Source: Azolla pinnata
Taxonomy: Eukaryota; Streptophyta; Polypodiopsida; Salviniales; Salviniaceae
Length of the DNA: 30,361 nt
NCBI GenBank assembly: GCA_037176905.1
Contig: JBBBWG010001560.1
Coordinates: 1 to 30,361 of the forward strand
Reading direction: 5' to 3'
Numbering within the stretch: position 1 is the stretch's first letter; every line of letters begins with the position of its first letter. Shown piece by piece: positions 1-8,481 of the stretch. Position numbers and translations under genes: made by a program. Under the pieces are notes generated by a model. The model saw only the letters and a list, made by a program, of their open reading frames with translations, was not told the DNA's origin and did not search any database.

Positions 1-1
1 C

Positions 2-91
2 CTCGTCCACAACCGCCTCAACCTCAACCCCTACATCACCAACCACCACGGCACGCTCCGCTGGACCTGCCTCGAGAAGCCCGGCAACTAA
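2..91 (+). CDS. CVNH lectin gene 1, 3' end only (partial)
   Basis: The frame opening at base 2 encodes the last 29 residues of a cyanovirin-N homology protein and stops at TAA 89-91. It contains the C-terminal signature NLNPYITNHHGTLRWTC, which aligns with the ends of the two complete CVNH genes at 2556-2008 and 4904-4293. A short tail LEKPGN follows the last cysteine, whereas genes 2 and 3 end one or two residues after it. Over the first 51 coding bases the DNA differs from gene 3 at only one position, so these two are recent copies now in opposite orientation. Most of the gene lies before the window. A run of C follows the stop. Family assignment rests on the short tail plus the neighbouring paralogues. 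Confidence 0.85.
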   Translation, partial: LVHNRLNLNPYITNHHGTLRWTCLEKPGN

Positions 92-2007
92 CCCCCCCCC
101 CCCCAAAACGCCGATCGAATCGAATCGGATCGGATCGGATCGGATCGGATCGGATCATCTTCCGGTTGATGATCCCGATCGATTCCGATCGCGCCCTCGA
201 ACCGAACCGCATCGACCCATCCCCCACCCGTCCGCCTCGAACCACGCCGATCCATATCGATCCACATCGGCCCTGCGATGTCGCTCGATCCCTTCCCCTT
301 AGTAGATGAACTAGAGCTACTACGCTTCTACGGCGCCCTAATCGATCGAGCCTCCTCCTCCTCCTCCTCCGATCGGGTTCCGGCGGCTACTACTCAACCC
401 CATGACACATCCCCCTTCTTCCCCCCTCTCTGCTCCTCCACCTTCCTGGTGATTCCCGACACAAACTGCCCTCTTGCTTGACCACATATCAATAAGCCGT
501 GTAGCTTCCAAATGTTCTGCGTATTGAAGTAGTAGTGTTACAGTTGTTGTTGTTGTTGTTGTTGTGAGCCTATTCGCTCATTCAATCCGAATTTTGAATG
601 ATGAATGAATAACAACTGCCCCCTTTGTCGTCTCACTCTGTCGCCATGCAGTCTTCTCGCTCCGATTGTGTGTCAAGTCAAGTCTTCTCCATCATGTGAT
701 AGTATTACCTAGAGGCATTGCCTTTCGATGGGGAGCGGAGATAAATCACGGAGATCTGCTCCTTCATTTGATTTCCTCTTTGCTTTACTATGCCATGATT
801 TGAAGATCAATCAACATAGCTTGCACTTCTTTTTGTGACCATGTGCTTATTTCGACTGACATTTGCTTCTTAGTATTTACTTTTGGTTCTTAGGACCGAA
901 TGCCAATGCCTACCAACACCGTTTCTTCACAATTCTTCGAACCGAAATTGCGGAAGACATAATCTTAACAAGGGCATGAACGATTTCTTGTTTCATGAAC
1001 CCAAATTTTCCAATGTGCTTCGATTTTCTCCGGAAGCCGTTTTGCGCTCGTTCAATAAGAGAGCCTAGCTCTATATCATTCATTTCCACCTAAATCAGAA
1101 GCCTCAATATTAGAAACTATTGATTGTCCATCCTCTCCCAACTAAAGGACTCCGTAAATATGTCCTTCTGGAGCAAACAAACGGACCAAACTACTCTTGT
1201 TGTCGTTCCATTTCTTCTTCCAAACCCCATAATGCGACCACCACAAGGTCCGATTCACTCGGTTCGAGAGTACATATGCACAGTTTATTGCAACTACTGT
1301 AGTTCTTCGAGGTTTAGGGTTTAGTAACTGTCTTTCGTAAGTACACTTTACGACTCATACAATTCTTCTTCGAATGTCACGACGACGCTTAACCTGGAAA
1401 CATACCTAACCGCCTTACAGCGGGATTTTTCACCCGAAAGCTCACAATACAACGCTCAGAAAAGGCCATTAGACATTGTCGAGAATTCCCACCCAAAAGT
1501 CACAAACGATGCACAGGCCGTATACATACAGACAGATAGATACACAGACGATCGAATGGATACATGGCCACTTTGACACACAAGAATCTTCCAGAGGCAT
1601 GACATTCTAGGAGGGCGAGCGGTAGCAAAGCAAAACTCCTCGGCGGCGGCGACAGAACAATGTCATCGTCCATCGTCGCAGGTTAACATCGCGTCGCACG
1701 GCTAGAGGCGCCAATCCAAAAACAAGCAAGTCTTTTAGTCTTCAACGCTTTGCTTAAACACTACTCCGGCTAAAACTATGTTTAGAACATGCGAAGCGAT
1801 CGACGCACGAGCGCATGGCACAGTCCAGACAATCCCCCCTCCCCCCCCCCCCCCCCCCAAAAAAAAGGTCCTTTCCAAAACAGTTTTTGTCGTAACTCGC
1901 TGCCCCCGAGAGCCCACGGCGGTCCATCCCAATCGCCCATCCCAAAAAAATGTCCCGCTTCCGAAGCAATGGTCCCAGTGCGAAACCGGCGATCCCGTCG
2001 CCGCCAC
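92..2007. other. Intergenic region between CVNH genes 1 and 2
   Basis: No supported gene. It holds a C run just after the first stop, a GGATC microsatellite (112-157), a TTG microsatellite (543-565), and a C run followed directly by an A run (1834-1866). Short telomere-like GGTTTAGGGTTTAG occurs near 1310. Small ORFs here (for example 278-481 and 883-1068) show no recognisable domain or coding-like character. The region lies between two convergent genes, so both 3' untranslated regions should be inside it. Confidence 0.6.
112..157. repeat. GGATC pentanucleotide microsatellite
   Basis: Tandem copies of a five-base unit, ATCGG/GGATC, directly downstream of CVNH gene 1. A similar GGATC run occurs at about 26170-26205. 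Confidence 0.85.
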
Positions 2008-2556
2008 TCACTGCTGGCACACCCACTCGAGATCCCCGCGGTGGTTGGTGATGTAGGGGTTGAGGTCGACCTGGTTGGCGATGACGTTGCCGTCGGGGTC
2101 GGGGCAGTCGGCGTAGAGCCACGCGACGGCGGCCGTGTGGAGCTCGGTGCCGTTGGGCTCGAGCGGCGACGGGTCGACGACGTCGAGCCGCACGTTGCGG
2201 CAGGCGCGCGAGAAGCCGCAGGGCACGTTGCGCAGCGGGAGCGTGGGGTCGGAGACGACGCAGCGCAGCGCGACCATGAGGTGGCCGTCGAAGCTGTTGA
2301 TGTGGGCGTCGAGGTCGAGCCGCGTGTTGGTGCGGAAGCTCGTCATCGAGCCGTCGGTCGCGCAGCCCGCCGCCGCCAGCGTGTGCGAATCGGCCATCAG
2401 CCGCACGCCGAAGCACGTGTCGGCGAAGCGCCCGTTGGCGCCCCGGATGTTGCACGGCAGGTACGTCACGGCCGACTCGCCCGACCGCGCCGAACGGCCG
2501 GCCAGCGGAGCCCACGCCGTCGCGAACGCGACGATGACAAGCGCCGCCAAATCCAT
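2008..2556 (-). CDS. Secreted cyanovirin-N homology (CVNH) lectin-like protein, gene 2
   Basis: Intronless frame of 182 aa. Residues 1-20 (MDLAALVIVAFATAWAPLAG) look like a cleavable signal peptide, so the product should enter the secretory pathway. The rest has the two-fold pseudo-repeat of CVNH proteins: FADTCFGV (Cys48), then Cys65, then LDLDAHINSFDGHL, then FSRACRNV (Cys119), DCPD (Cys151) and VDLNPYITNHRGDLEWVC (Cys180). Cys48/65 and Cys119/151 match the two disulfide pairs of cyanovirin-N; Cys35, 99, 113 and 180 are extra and shared with gene 3. CVNH proteins bind high-mannose glycans; binding here is inferred from family. The domain is longer than the roughly 101-residue cyanobacterial protein because of two inserted loops. 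The start is the first ATG (2556) and precedes the signal peptide directly. Upstream DNA is microsatellite-rich with no promoter element I recognise. The second frame is GC-rich, giving spurious antisense ORFs. Confidence 0.87.
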   Translation of the reverse strand: MDLAALVIVAFATAWAPLAGRSARSGESAVTYLPCNIRGANGRFADTCFGVRLMADSHTLAAAGCATDGSMTSFRTNTRLDLDAHINSFDGHLMVALRCVVSDPTLPLRNVPCGFSRACRNVRLDVVDPSPLEPNGTELHTAAVAWLYADCPDPDGNVIANQVDLNPYITNHRGDLEWVCQQ

Positions 2557-2589
2557 GGATCGCCGCTAACCTTAGCAGCAGCCCCTTGC

Positions 2590-2704
2590 AAATGAATGAA
2601 TGAATCAATCTATCAATCTATCAAGCAATCTACCAATCTCTCTATCTTTCTCAATGCATTTGGGCTTGTTTTTTTTTTTTTTTATCTATCAAACAATCTA
2701 CCAA

Positions 2705-2759
<55 letters not shown>

Positions 2760-3020
2760 CAATGCATTTGGGCTTGTTTTTTTTTTATCTATCAAACAAT
2801 CTACCAATCTATCTATCTATCTATCTCAATGCATTTGGGCTTGTTTTTTTTTTCTTCTTTTGCCTCCTCTTATGTAGATGCAAGAGTGCCTTGGAGCTAT
2901 GCTAGGGGTAGGGGAGCTAAGCTAATCTATCTATCTATATTTATCTCAATACATTTGGGGCTTCTTTTTGTTTTTTTTGCCTCCTCTTATGGATGTAGAT
3001 AAGAGAGGCTTGGAGCTATG
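2590..3020. repeat. Nested tandem duplication with (TCTA)n / (CT)n / T-run modules
   Basis: The module CTCAATGCATTTGGGCTTG plus a T run recurs at about 2650, 2759 and 2826, with a degenerate copy at about 2944. Between copies stand AAACAATCTACCAATCTCTC and variable TCTA or CT runs. A second module (GCCTCCTCTTATG ... CTTGGAGCTATG) occurs at about 2858-2902 and 2979-3019. Confidence 0.85.
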
Positions 3021-3463
3021 TTTAAGAGGGGTGGGAGGGGCAGAGAGCTAATCTTTTCTACCTCCTCCACACTTAGAGGGCCTTCCCCAATAATATTAGA
3101 GAGGCATATAAGCCCCCCCCCCCCTCCCTAATTATGGCCTTGCCGCCCGAAAAAGAGATGCCGGCAATACGACACAAAACCCGTTCCATCTGTCCGTCCA
3201 GCCGGCCATCAGAGACGATTGCTCCTATCACACCATCGTGCACTAGTCTCGATCGATGGCTACTATCTATCGACCATCGGGCAAAGTATCGATGGATCCA
3301 TCGATCAGTCTACGTGGCCCATTGGAGCTATGTGATCCCATCCCGATGAATTGTTACCGGCCAGCGGTTCTAGCAGCCATTAGTTAGCGTTTAGGGTTTA
3401 GGGTTTATGTTCGAGGACAGAGGCTATGCATTCGTCATCGGCCAAGGGAACAAGGGCCTGGCT

Positions 3464-3465
3464 AG

Positions 3466-3496
<31 letters not shown>
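3464..3496. repeat. CTAA tetranucleotide microsatellite
   Basis: About eight tandem copies of CTAA, preceded by CTAG. Confidence 0.85.
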
Positions 3497-3745
3497 CATT
3501 CGACATTATATCCCCCCTGTTTCTATCCATGGGATCGAATCGGGACCCCAATATGATCGATGAACGACAACAAATTCGATGCTCAGACCCCAGATCATTA
3601 TTCCATGCCGATCCTCATTTGTATCTCTGCCTCCTCTGCAACCCACTCACTAGCACAACGTTTTTTTTTTCCCTTTGCTGCCGAATGTCTCAAGCTTTCG
3701 AGGCTTCAGAATGATCGTGTAATGCATTGCTTTAACTAGACTTCT

Positions 3746-3769
3746 GTTGTGTGTGTGTGTGTGTGTGTG
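3746..3769. repeat. GT dinucleotide microsatellite
   Basis: Uninterrupted GT run of about eleven to twelve units. Confidence 0.9.
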
Positions 3770-4292
3770 GACCTCCAGTCAAGATGCATCAATCGGGGGC
3801 ACTTCCACTTCTGCATCGGGGTCTTGAGTTCATTGGCCGACATCGCGCACAATGTACATAGGCTTAGGGCTTTAAGACGGCACGCACTCATCATCACCAC
3901 CACCACCATCACCATCATCAAGAAGTCCAAATAGCCATGGAAAGAGCACACAAAGGAACCAAGTGACGCAACTATCGAATAGATTATTATTCAAGCCGAG
4001 CGATTTCCAACTGAATCAGATACATGAAACAAATCCGAGGTCAAGGATTCCGATTCGTTCAAGCAAGGAGCAGGATGAAGGGGGGGAGGAGGAGGAGGAG
4101 GTGGAGGAGGATCGGGAGGGATGCAAAGAAGCAGCCCAATGTAAGCAAAAAGGGCACCGATCGATCGATCGGTCGACCGGTACTCGGCTCACAGAACGAC
4201 AGAGTCACTCGGGGGGCTAGATTTTTTTTGTCAATACCACCTCAGTGTGCAAGCCGAGTCGAGACAAGTCGAGGCGAATCCACAGAGCCGAG

Positions 4293-4904
4293 TCATGTCT
4301 TGCACGTCCACTCGAGCCGGCCGCGGTGGTTGGTGATGTAGGGGTTGAGGTTGAGGCGGTTGTGGACGAGAGTGCCGTTGGAGTCGGGGCAGGTGGCGAA
4401 GAGCCAGGCGGTGGCGGGCCGCGACTTGATCTCGGTGCCGTCGGGCTCGAACTGCGCGGGGTCGTCGACGACGATCTCGACGCCGGCGCACGAGCGCGAG
4501 AAGGCGCAGGGCACGAACGTGAGGGGCCCGTCGGCCGTGGGCGTGCAGTAGAGCACGACCTCGAGATGCCCTTCGAAGCTGCCGATGTGAGCATCGAGGT
4601 CGAAGCTGGTGTCGATGTGGAAGTGCGTCATGGAGCCGTCGGCGGCGCACGTCGCCTGCAGAGTGTGCGCGTCGTCGTGGAGGTGGACGTCGAAGCACGT
4701 GCTCGCGAACGCGCCGCGCCGGCCGCTTGTCACGCACGGGACGTTGGCGCCCGCGGGGAACGCTGGCACCAGCCGACCTCTGGCCATTCCCGTTCCGGTC
4801 CCGGTCCCAGGAACAGAGTCGGAAACACCCGGTGCCGGCCAGAGCTGCAACAAGCAAATCACTGCTGCTGCTGCTACTGCTGCTGCTGCTACTGCCTGCT
4901 TCAT
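4293..4904 (-). CDS. Secreted cyanovirin-N homology (CVNH) lectin-like protein, gene 3
   Basis: Intronless frame of 203 aa. An alanine-rich hydrophobic N-terminus (residues 2-20) encoded by a GCA/GCT microsatellite acts as a likely signal peptide; a Gly/Thr-rich linker (about 30-45) follows. The CVNH body has FASTCFDV (Cys70), Cys86, FDLDAHIGSFEGHL, FSRSCAGV (Cys139), ATCPD (Cys172) and LNLNPYITNHRGRLEWTC (Cys201). Cys57, 120, 133 and 201 are additional to the four cyanovirin-N cysteines and match gene 2, so four disulfides are likely. Family role: high-mannose glycan binding, presumably extracellular or vacuolar; both are inference. The positions equivalent to the second cyanovirin-N sugar site (Glu56-Thr57 before Cys58) read Arg-Ser here, so specificity may differ. 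It is divergent from the PPR gene with about 455 bp between start codons. A frame on the other strand is a shadow. Confidence 0.88.
   Translation of the reverse strand: MKQAVAAAAVAAAAVICLLQLWPAPGVSDSVPGTGTGTGMARGRLVPAFPAGANVPCVTSGRRGAFASTCFDVHLHDDAHTLQATCAADGSMTHFHIDTSFDLDAHIGSFEGHLEVVLYCTPTADGPLTFVPCAFSRSCAGVEIVVDDPAQFEPDGTEIKSRPATAWLFATCPDSNGTLVHNRLNLNPYITNHRGRLEWTCKT
4863..4893. repeat. CTG/CAG trinucleotide tract coding poly-Ala
   Basis: CTG units with two CTA interruptions, read on the minus strand as alanine and valine codons in the signal peptide of CVNH gene 3. Confidence 0.85.
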
Positions 4905-5359
4905 CTCCGTCTTCGATCTCAGACGTCTCCTCTCAATCTCAGACTTCTCTCCTCTTCATTCGATTCCGATCGATTCCGATTCCGATTCGATGCAATTCCA
5001 TTCCATTCCATTCCATTCATTGCCTTTTTGTAGCGGATGGAGAGATCTGTCTTTCTTGTCTGCCTATTTTGGCCCTCGGCTTTTGGGGCAGAGCCAAATT
5101 TAGAGAGCACAAAACAAAACAAAAAAGCCCTTCACTCACTTGGACCGAAAAAAACCCTAAACCCTAACCCTAGCCCTAATCCTAGCCCTAACCCTAAGCC
5201 TGAGCCTAATCCTAACCCTAGCCCTAATCCTAGCCCTAACCCTAAGCCTGAGCCTAATCCTAACCCTAACCCTACCACATTTTTCTGGTTACCGTTACAA
5301 ACGATGTTTCACATGACAACACCACATTTCCTCCTGTTGTTCCCTTGTTGTTGGATTCC
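4905..5359. promoter_or_regulatory. Divergent upstream region shared by CVNH gene 3 and the PPR gene
   Basis: About 455 bp between two divergent start codons. It carries TCCGAT and CCATT short repeats (about 4960-5026), AT-rich spacer, and the telomere-like array at 5152-5275. No clear TATA box was found by eye. Calling it a shared promoter is inference from gene orientation and spacing. Confidence 0.5.
5152..5275. repeat. Degenerate telomere-like array in a divergent promoter
   Basis: About eighteen units of CCCTAA-type hexamers/heptamers (CCCTAA, CCTAGC, CCTAAT, CCTGAG). They are arranged in a higher-order repeat of about 48 bp (CCCTAAGCCTGAGCCTAATC twice), so the block grew by duplication of a degenerate string rather than being pure telomere sequence. 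Confidence 0.85.
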
Positions 5360-8002
5360 ATGAGCAGCAGGGGAAGCATCCTCTCGCTCCTTCAGGCAGC
5401 AGCAACATCAGCAGCGGCAGCACCATCGCCAAAGGATCTCAAATCTGTGGGAGCTCTGCAACTCCTCATCATCATCCATGGCTTCGAGGCCGACGCCTTC
5501 GTCTCCGATCACCTCATCCGGGCATTCGCCGCCGCTGCCGCCGCATCATCATCATCATCATCATCATCATCAACATCATCATCATCTTGCCACCAATTGT
5601 GGGGCCAGGCGCGGCTCCTGGAGAGCTGCCGCCAGGTGTTCTACAAGATGCCCAAGCCCACGGTGCACTCGTGGAACTCGGTGGCCCGGGCCCACGCGAG
5701 GCTCGGGGAAGAGGACATGGCCATCGCCTTGTACAGCGGCATGGAACAATGGGGAGTCGCCGCCGATCGATGCACCTTCTGCAGCGCGCTCAACGCGTGC
5801 CGCAGCGGCGGCGGCGCCGATCATCTCCTCCGGGGCGTCTCGATCCACGGCCGGATCGTGGCCGTGGGGATGGAATCGGAGCTCCGCATCGCCACCTCCA
5901 TCGTCGACATGTATGCCCGCCACGGGAGCTTGGATTCAGCTCGGAATGCGTTCGATGCGATTGCCGATCCCGATGAGGCCGCGTTCGGTGCGTTGATGCA
6001 CGGGTACTCGGCGAGCGGAGCCTGGCGCAGCGTGTTGGAGCTCTACGCGAGAATGCGGGGGGAGCGGGGCAAGCCCCCGACCCAGCCCATCTTGTGCTGC
6101 ATGCTGAGAAGCTCCATCGGGCTCCCCGGAGGAGGAGGAGGAGGAGGAGGAGGAGGAGGAGGAGGAGCGGAGCTGAGCCGCTCTTTGCATCATCTCGCCC
6201 TCGAGAGTGAGCTCGAATTGGAGCCACCGGTTGCGAATCTTGTGGTGGAGATGTATGCCAGGCGCGGCTTCCTCGATGATGCGCATAGCTTGTTCTTCGG
6301 CTCGAAGACGGAGGCGACGCCGATGCAGCGGAAGAAGGATTCCGCGCCCTGGAGCGCCATCATCTCCGGCTACGTCGAGCTCGGAGATCGGATGCGAGCG
6401 TTCGGGCTGTTCGAACGGATGCGGGCGTCGGGCGCGAGCCGGGATCGGCACGCCGCGATCTGCATCCTGAGAGCCTGCGACGGGGCCGGGTTCGTCGACC
6501 ACGGAAGGATGATCCACGATGCGATCGTTCGATGGAGCCTGGATGCAGATACCGCCGTGGGGAGCAGCGTTGCCGCCATGTACGGCAAGTGCGGCCGTCT
6601 GACGGACGCACGCCGAGTGTTCGAGCGCCTGCAGGACCGCGACGTGGTCGCATGGGGGGCGCTGATCGACGCGTGCTCGGACCTCGGCCACGGCCGCGAT
6701 GCGTTGCGGCTGTCGTCCGAAATGGAGCAGAGTGGCTTGCTTGCGGATCCGCAGGCTCTGCTCGCGATGCTCAAAGCTTGCGCGGGCACAGGAGATATCC
6801 GACGGGGGATGTCGATACACGGGCTCGTGCTCGCCAGATATGGGCCCGTCGTCGGTCCGCCGTTTGGGGGCCCGCTCGTCGCCATGTACGGGAAGTGCGG
6901 CGCGGCCGACGCGGCGGAGCAGGTGTTCTCCCGCATGCTCGACCGTGACGGTGTCGCGTGCTCGGCGATGCTCGACGCGTACTCGTCGCGCCCAGGCCAC
7001 GCGCGCAAGGCGCTCGGCTTGCATCGCCAAATGCAGGCGCTGGGTGTGAAACCGGACGCGGCGATGTACAGATGCGTGCTGAGGGCGTGCGGCAGCATCG
7101 CGGCAGCGAGGGACGGGCGCTCGATCCACTCGGAGCTCTGCTGCTGCGACGATGCTGCTGCGCAGCGATCGGAGGAGGACCCCGACACGTCCGAAGCTCT
7201 GATCGACATGTACGCGAGGTGCGGAGCCCTGCACGAGGCGCTGGCGATGCTCCGCGCGCCGCAAGCCCGAAGGCCTCCTCGCAGCATCGCCTCGTGGACG
7301 GCGATCGTCGCGGCCTGCGTGGCCTGCGGCGACGCCCGCCTGGGGCTCGAGCTCTTCCAGGAGATGCAGGAGATAGCAGGCATCAGGCCGGATCGGGCGC
7401 TGTACGCGTGCGTCGCCAAGGCGTGTGCAATGGGCGGGAGCATCGGCGAGAGCCGTTCGATCCACCACCAGATGTTGAGGGACGGGTTTCTAGGCGACGA
7501 CGATCCCCTGATCGACAACACGTTGGCCTGTATGTATGCCAGGTGGGGAGGTCTGGCGGAGGCGTGTCAGCTGCTTGGCAGCGTGCGTTGCCGAGACGTG
7601 GCCTCGTGGAGCATCCTGATCGCGGCCTGGGGCCGGCACGGCGACTCCGCAGGAGCCCGGCAATGCCTCGAGCAGATGCGGAGGGAGGGCGTGAAGCCAG
7701 ACAGCACGCTCTGCGTCGATCTGTTCTCGACTTGCACTCGTTTGGGCCTGTTAGCCGAGGGCTGTCTGTGGTTCGACGATCTGCTAGGAGCGTATGGACA
7801 CCGTATTCCTCCTGCCCTGCAACACTGGCATCTGATGGTGGATCTTCTTGGCCGAATCGGGCGCCTCGGCGACGCCGAGGATGTGCTTCGCACCATGTCC
7901 GTATCACCTCAGGCAGGCGGCCAGACGGCCCTGATCTCAAGCTGCCGGCGATATGGCAACACAAGCATGCTCGACAACGAAGCCCCTGCCCACGTAAGCT
8001 GA
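5360..8002 (+). CDS. PLS-type pentatricopeptide repeat protein, truncated E region, no DYW
   Basis: Intronless frame of 880 aa from the first ATG (MSSRG). The in-frame TTG codons just before it are not needed. About twenty PPR motifs are visible, with typical landmarks: SIHGRIVAVGMESELRIATS, VDMYARHGSLDSARNAF, AAMYGKCGRLTDARRVFERL, RDVVAWGALIDACSDLGHG, GVKPD, and near the end MVDLLGRIGRLGDAEDVL. PLS-class PPR proteins bind organellar RNA in plastids or mitochondria, one motif per base, usually for C-to-U editing. The protein stops about 35 residues into what should be the E1 motif, with no E2, E+ or DYW deaminase, so it would need a partner for editing or serve another role. No clear long transit peptide: repeats begin within about ten residues. 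A poly-Ser run (about residues 63-76) and a poly-Gly run (about 256-270) come from TCA and GGA microsatellites. High GC creates long antisense ORFs that are not genes. Confidence 0.94.
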   Translation: MSSRGSILSLLQAAATSAAAAPSPKDLKSVGALQLLIIIHGFEADAFVSDHLIRAFAAAAAASSSSSSSSSTSSSSCHQLWGQARLLESCRQVFYKMPKPTVHSWNSVARAHARLGEEDMAIALYSGMEQWGVAADRCTFCSALNACRSGGGADHLLRGVSIHGRIVAVGMESELRIATSIVDMYARHGSLDSARNAFDAIADPDEAAFGALMHGYSASGAWRSVLELYARMRGERGKPPTQPILCCMLRSSIGLPGGGGGGGGGGGGGAELSRSLHHLALESELELEPPVANLVVEMYARRGFLDDAHSLFFGSKTEATPMQRKKDSAPWSAIISGYVELGDRMRAFGLFERMRASGASRDRHAAICILRACDGAGFVDHGRMIHDAIVRWSLDADTAVGSSVAAMYGKCGRLTDARRVFERLQDRDVVAWGALIDACSDLGHGRDALRLSSEMEQSGLLADPQALLAMLKACAGTGDIRRGMSIHGLVLARYGPVVGPPFGGPLVAMYGKCGAADAAEQVFSRMLDRDGVACSAMLDAYSSRPGHARKALGLHRQMQALGVKPDAAMYRCVLRACGSIAAARDGRSIHSELCCCDDAAAQRSEEDPDTSEALIDMYARCGALHEALAMLRAPQARRPPRSIASWTAIVAACVACGDARLGLELFQEMQEIAGIRPDRALYACVAKACAMGGSIGESRSIHHQMLRDGFLGDDDPLIDNTLACMYARWGGLAEACQLLGSVRCRDVASWSILIAAWGRHGDSAGARQCLEQMRREGVKPDSTLCVDLFSTCTRLGLLAEGCLWFDDLLGAYGHRIPPALQHWHLMVDLLGRIGRLGDAEDVLRTMSVSPQAGGQTALISSCRRYGNTSMLDNEAPAHVS

Positions 8003-8481
8003 TATATAATACGGGGTACGTATACATACATACACTTGCCAATTTCAGCCTCTAGATCGGTGGATGGAAGGGCAACAGGGTAAAGATCGGCAGGTAAAAT
8101 GCAGATGCAGAGGTCAGCTCCGACAGCTCCTCGCTCCCGACTTAACCGAGCCGCGGTTATGCGTATGTACATACATACGTACATCACACGTGCGATACGT
8201 ACATAACACGTGTGAATACGTACTTGTTGCAATCGGAAGGAGCGGCGTGCGTACATACATACGGCCGTGCACACATGCGAAAGATGCATGCATGCAATGC
8301 ACACACACATGGCATCCAACACATGCATAAGGCAAGGCCATACATATACGGATACGGGTACTGTATACGGTATAGAATACGGGTCACGCATACGTACATG
8401 CGCTCGCTTGTATAGGGCGGGGCGTACATACGTACATACACGCAGCTGCTGACCTCGAGCCGCAGACGAAGGATCCTGGCT
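8003..8481. other. Intergenic spacer rich in GTAC/TACA repeats
   Basis: No gene. Between about 8015 and 8440 the sequence is dominated by TACATACGTACA-like, ACACGTG and ATGCATGC strings, largely alternating purine-pyrimidine. It separates the PPR gene from the next + strand gene and must hold the former's 3' end and the latter's promoter. Confidence 0.6.

Larger units (their letters stand above)
2557..4292. other. Repeat-rich DNA between CVNH genes 2 and 3
   Basis: No supported gene. Contents: nested duplications at 2590-3020, a C run (3113-3124), short TTTAGGG copies (about 3390-3407), a CTAA tetranucleotide run (3464-3496), a GT run (3746-3769), a CAC/ATC run (about 3891-3920) and a GGA-rich purine stretch (about 4080-4112). 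The two flanking CVNH genes both run on the minus strand, so this should contain the promoter of gene 2 and the 3' untranslated region of gene 3. Confidence 0.6.

Noticed and set aside
1754-2608. 284-codon minus-strand frame overlapping CVNH gene 2, and 268-codon + frame over the same DNA
   Set aside because: Different frame and strand from the CVNH reading; low-complexity Arg/His or Val/Gly composition typical of shadow frames in GC-rich DNA. They run through the C/A homopolymers at 1834-1866.
2596-2905. ORFs of 93 and 101 codons rich in Ser/Ile/Leu/Phe
   Set aside because: Pure translation of TCTA, CT and T microsatellites.
5152-5275. CRISPR-like array (regular repeats)
   Set aside because: Repeats are short telomere-type units with no unique spacers of constant size, and the DNA is plant nuclear.
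5345-5359. PPR start at 5345
   Set aside because: This codon is TTG (part of a TTG run); the first ATG in frame is at 5360.
5936-7521. Very long minus-strand ORFs (510 and 383 codons) opposite the PPR gene
   Set aside because: They arise from the high GC and codon bias of the PPR gene. The translations are Arg/Ala/Pro-rich without motifs, while the + frame has clear PPR repeats throughout.
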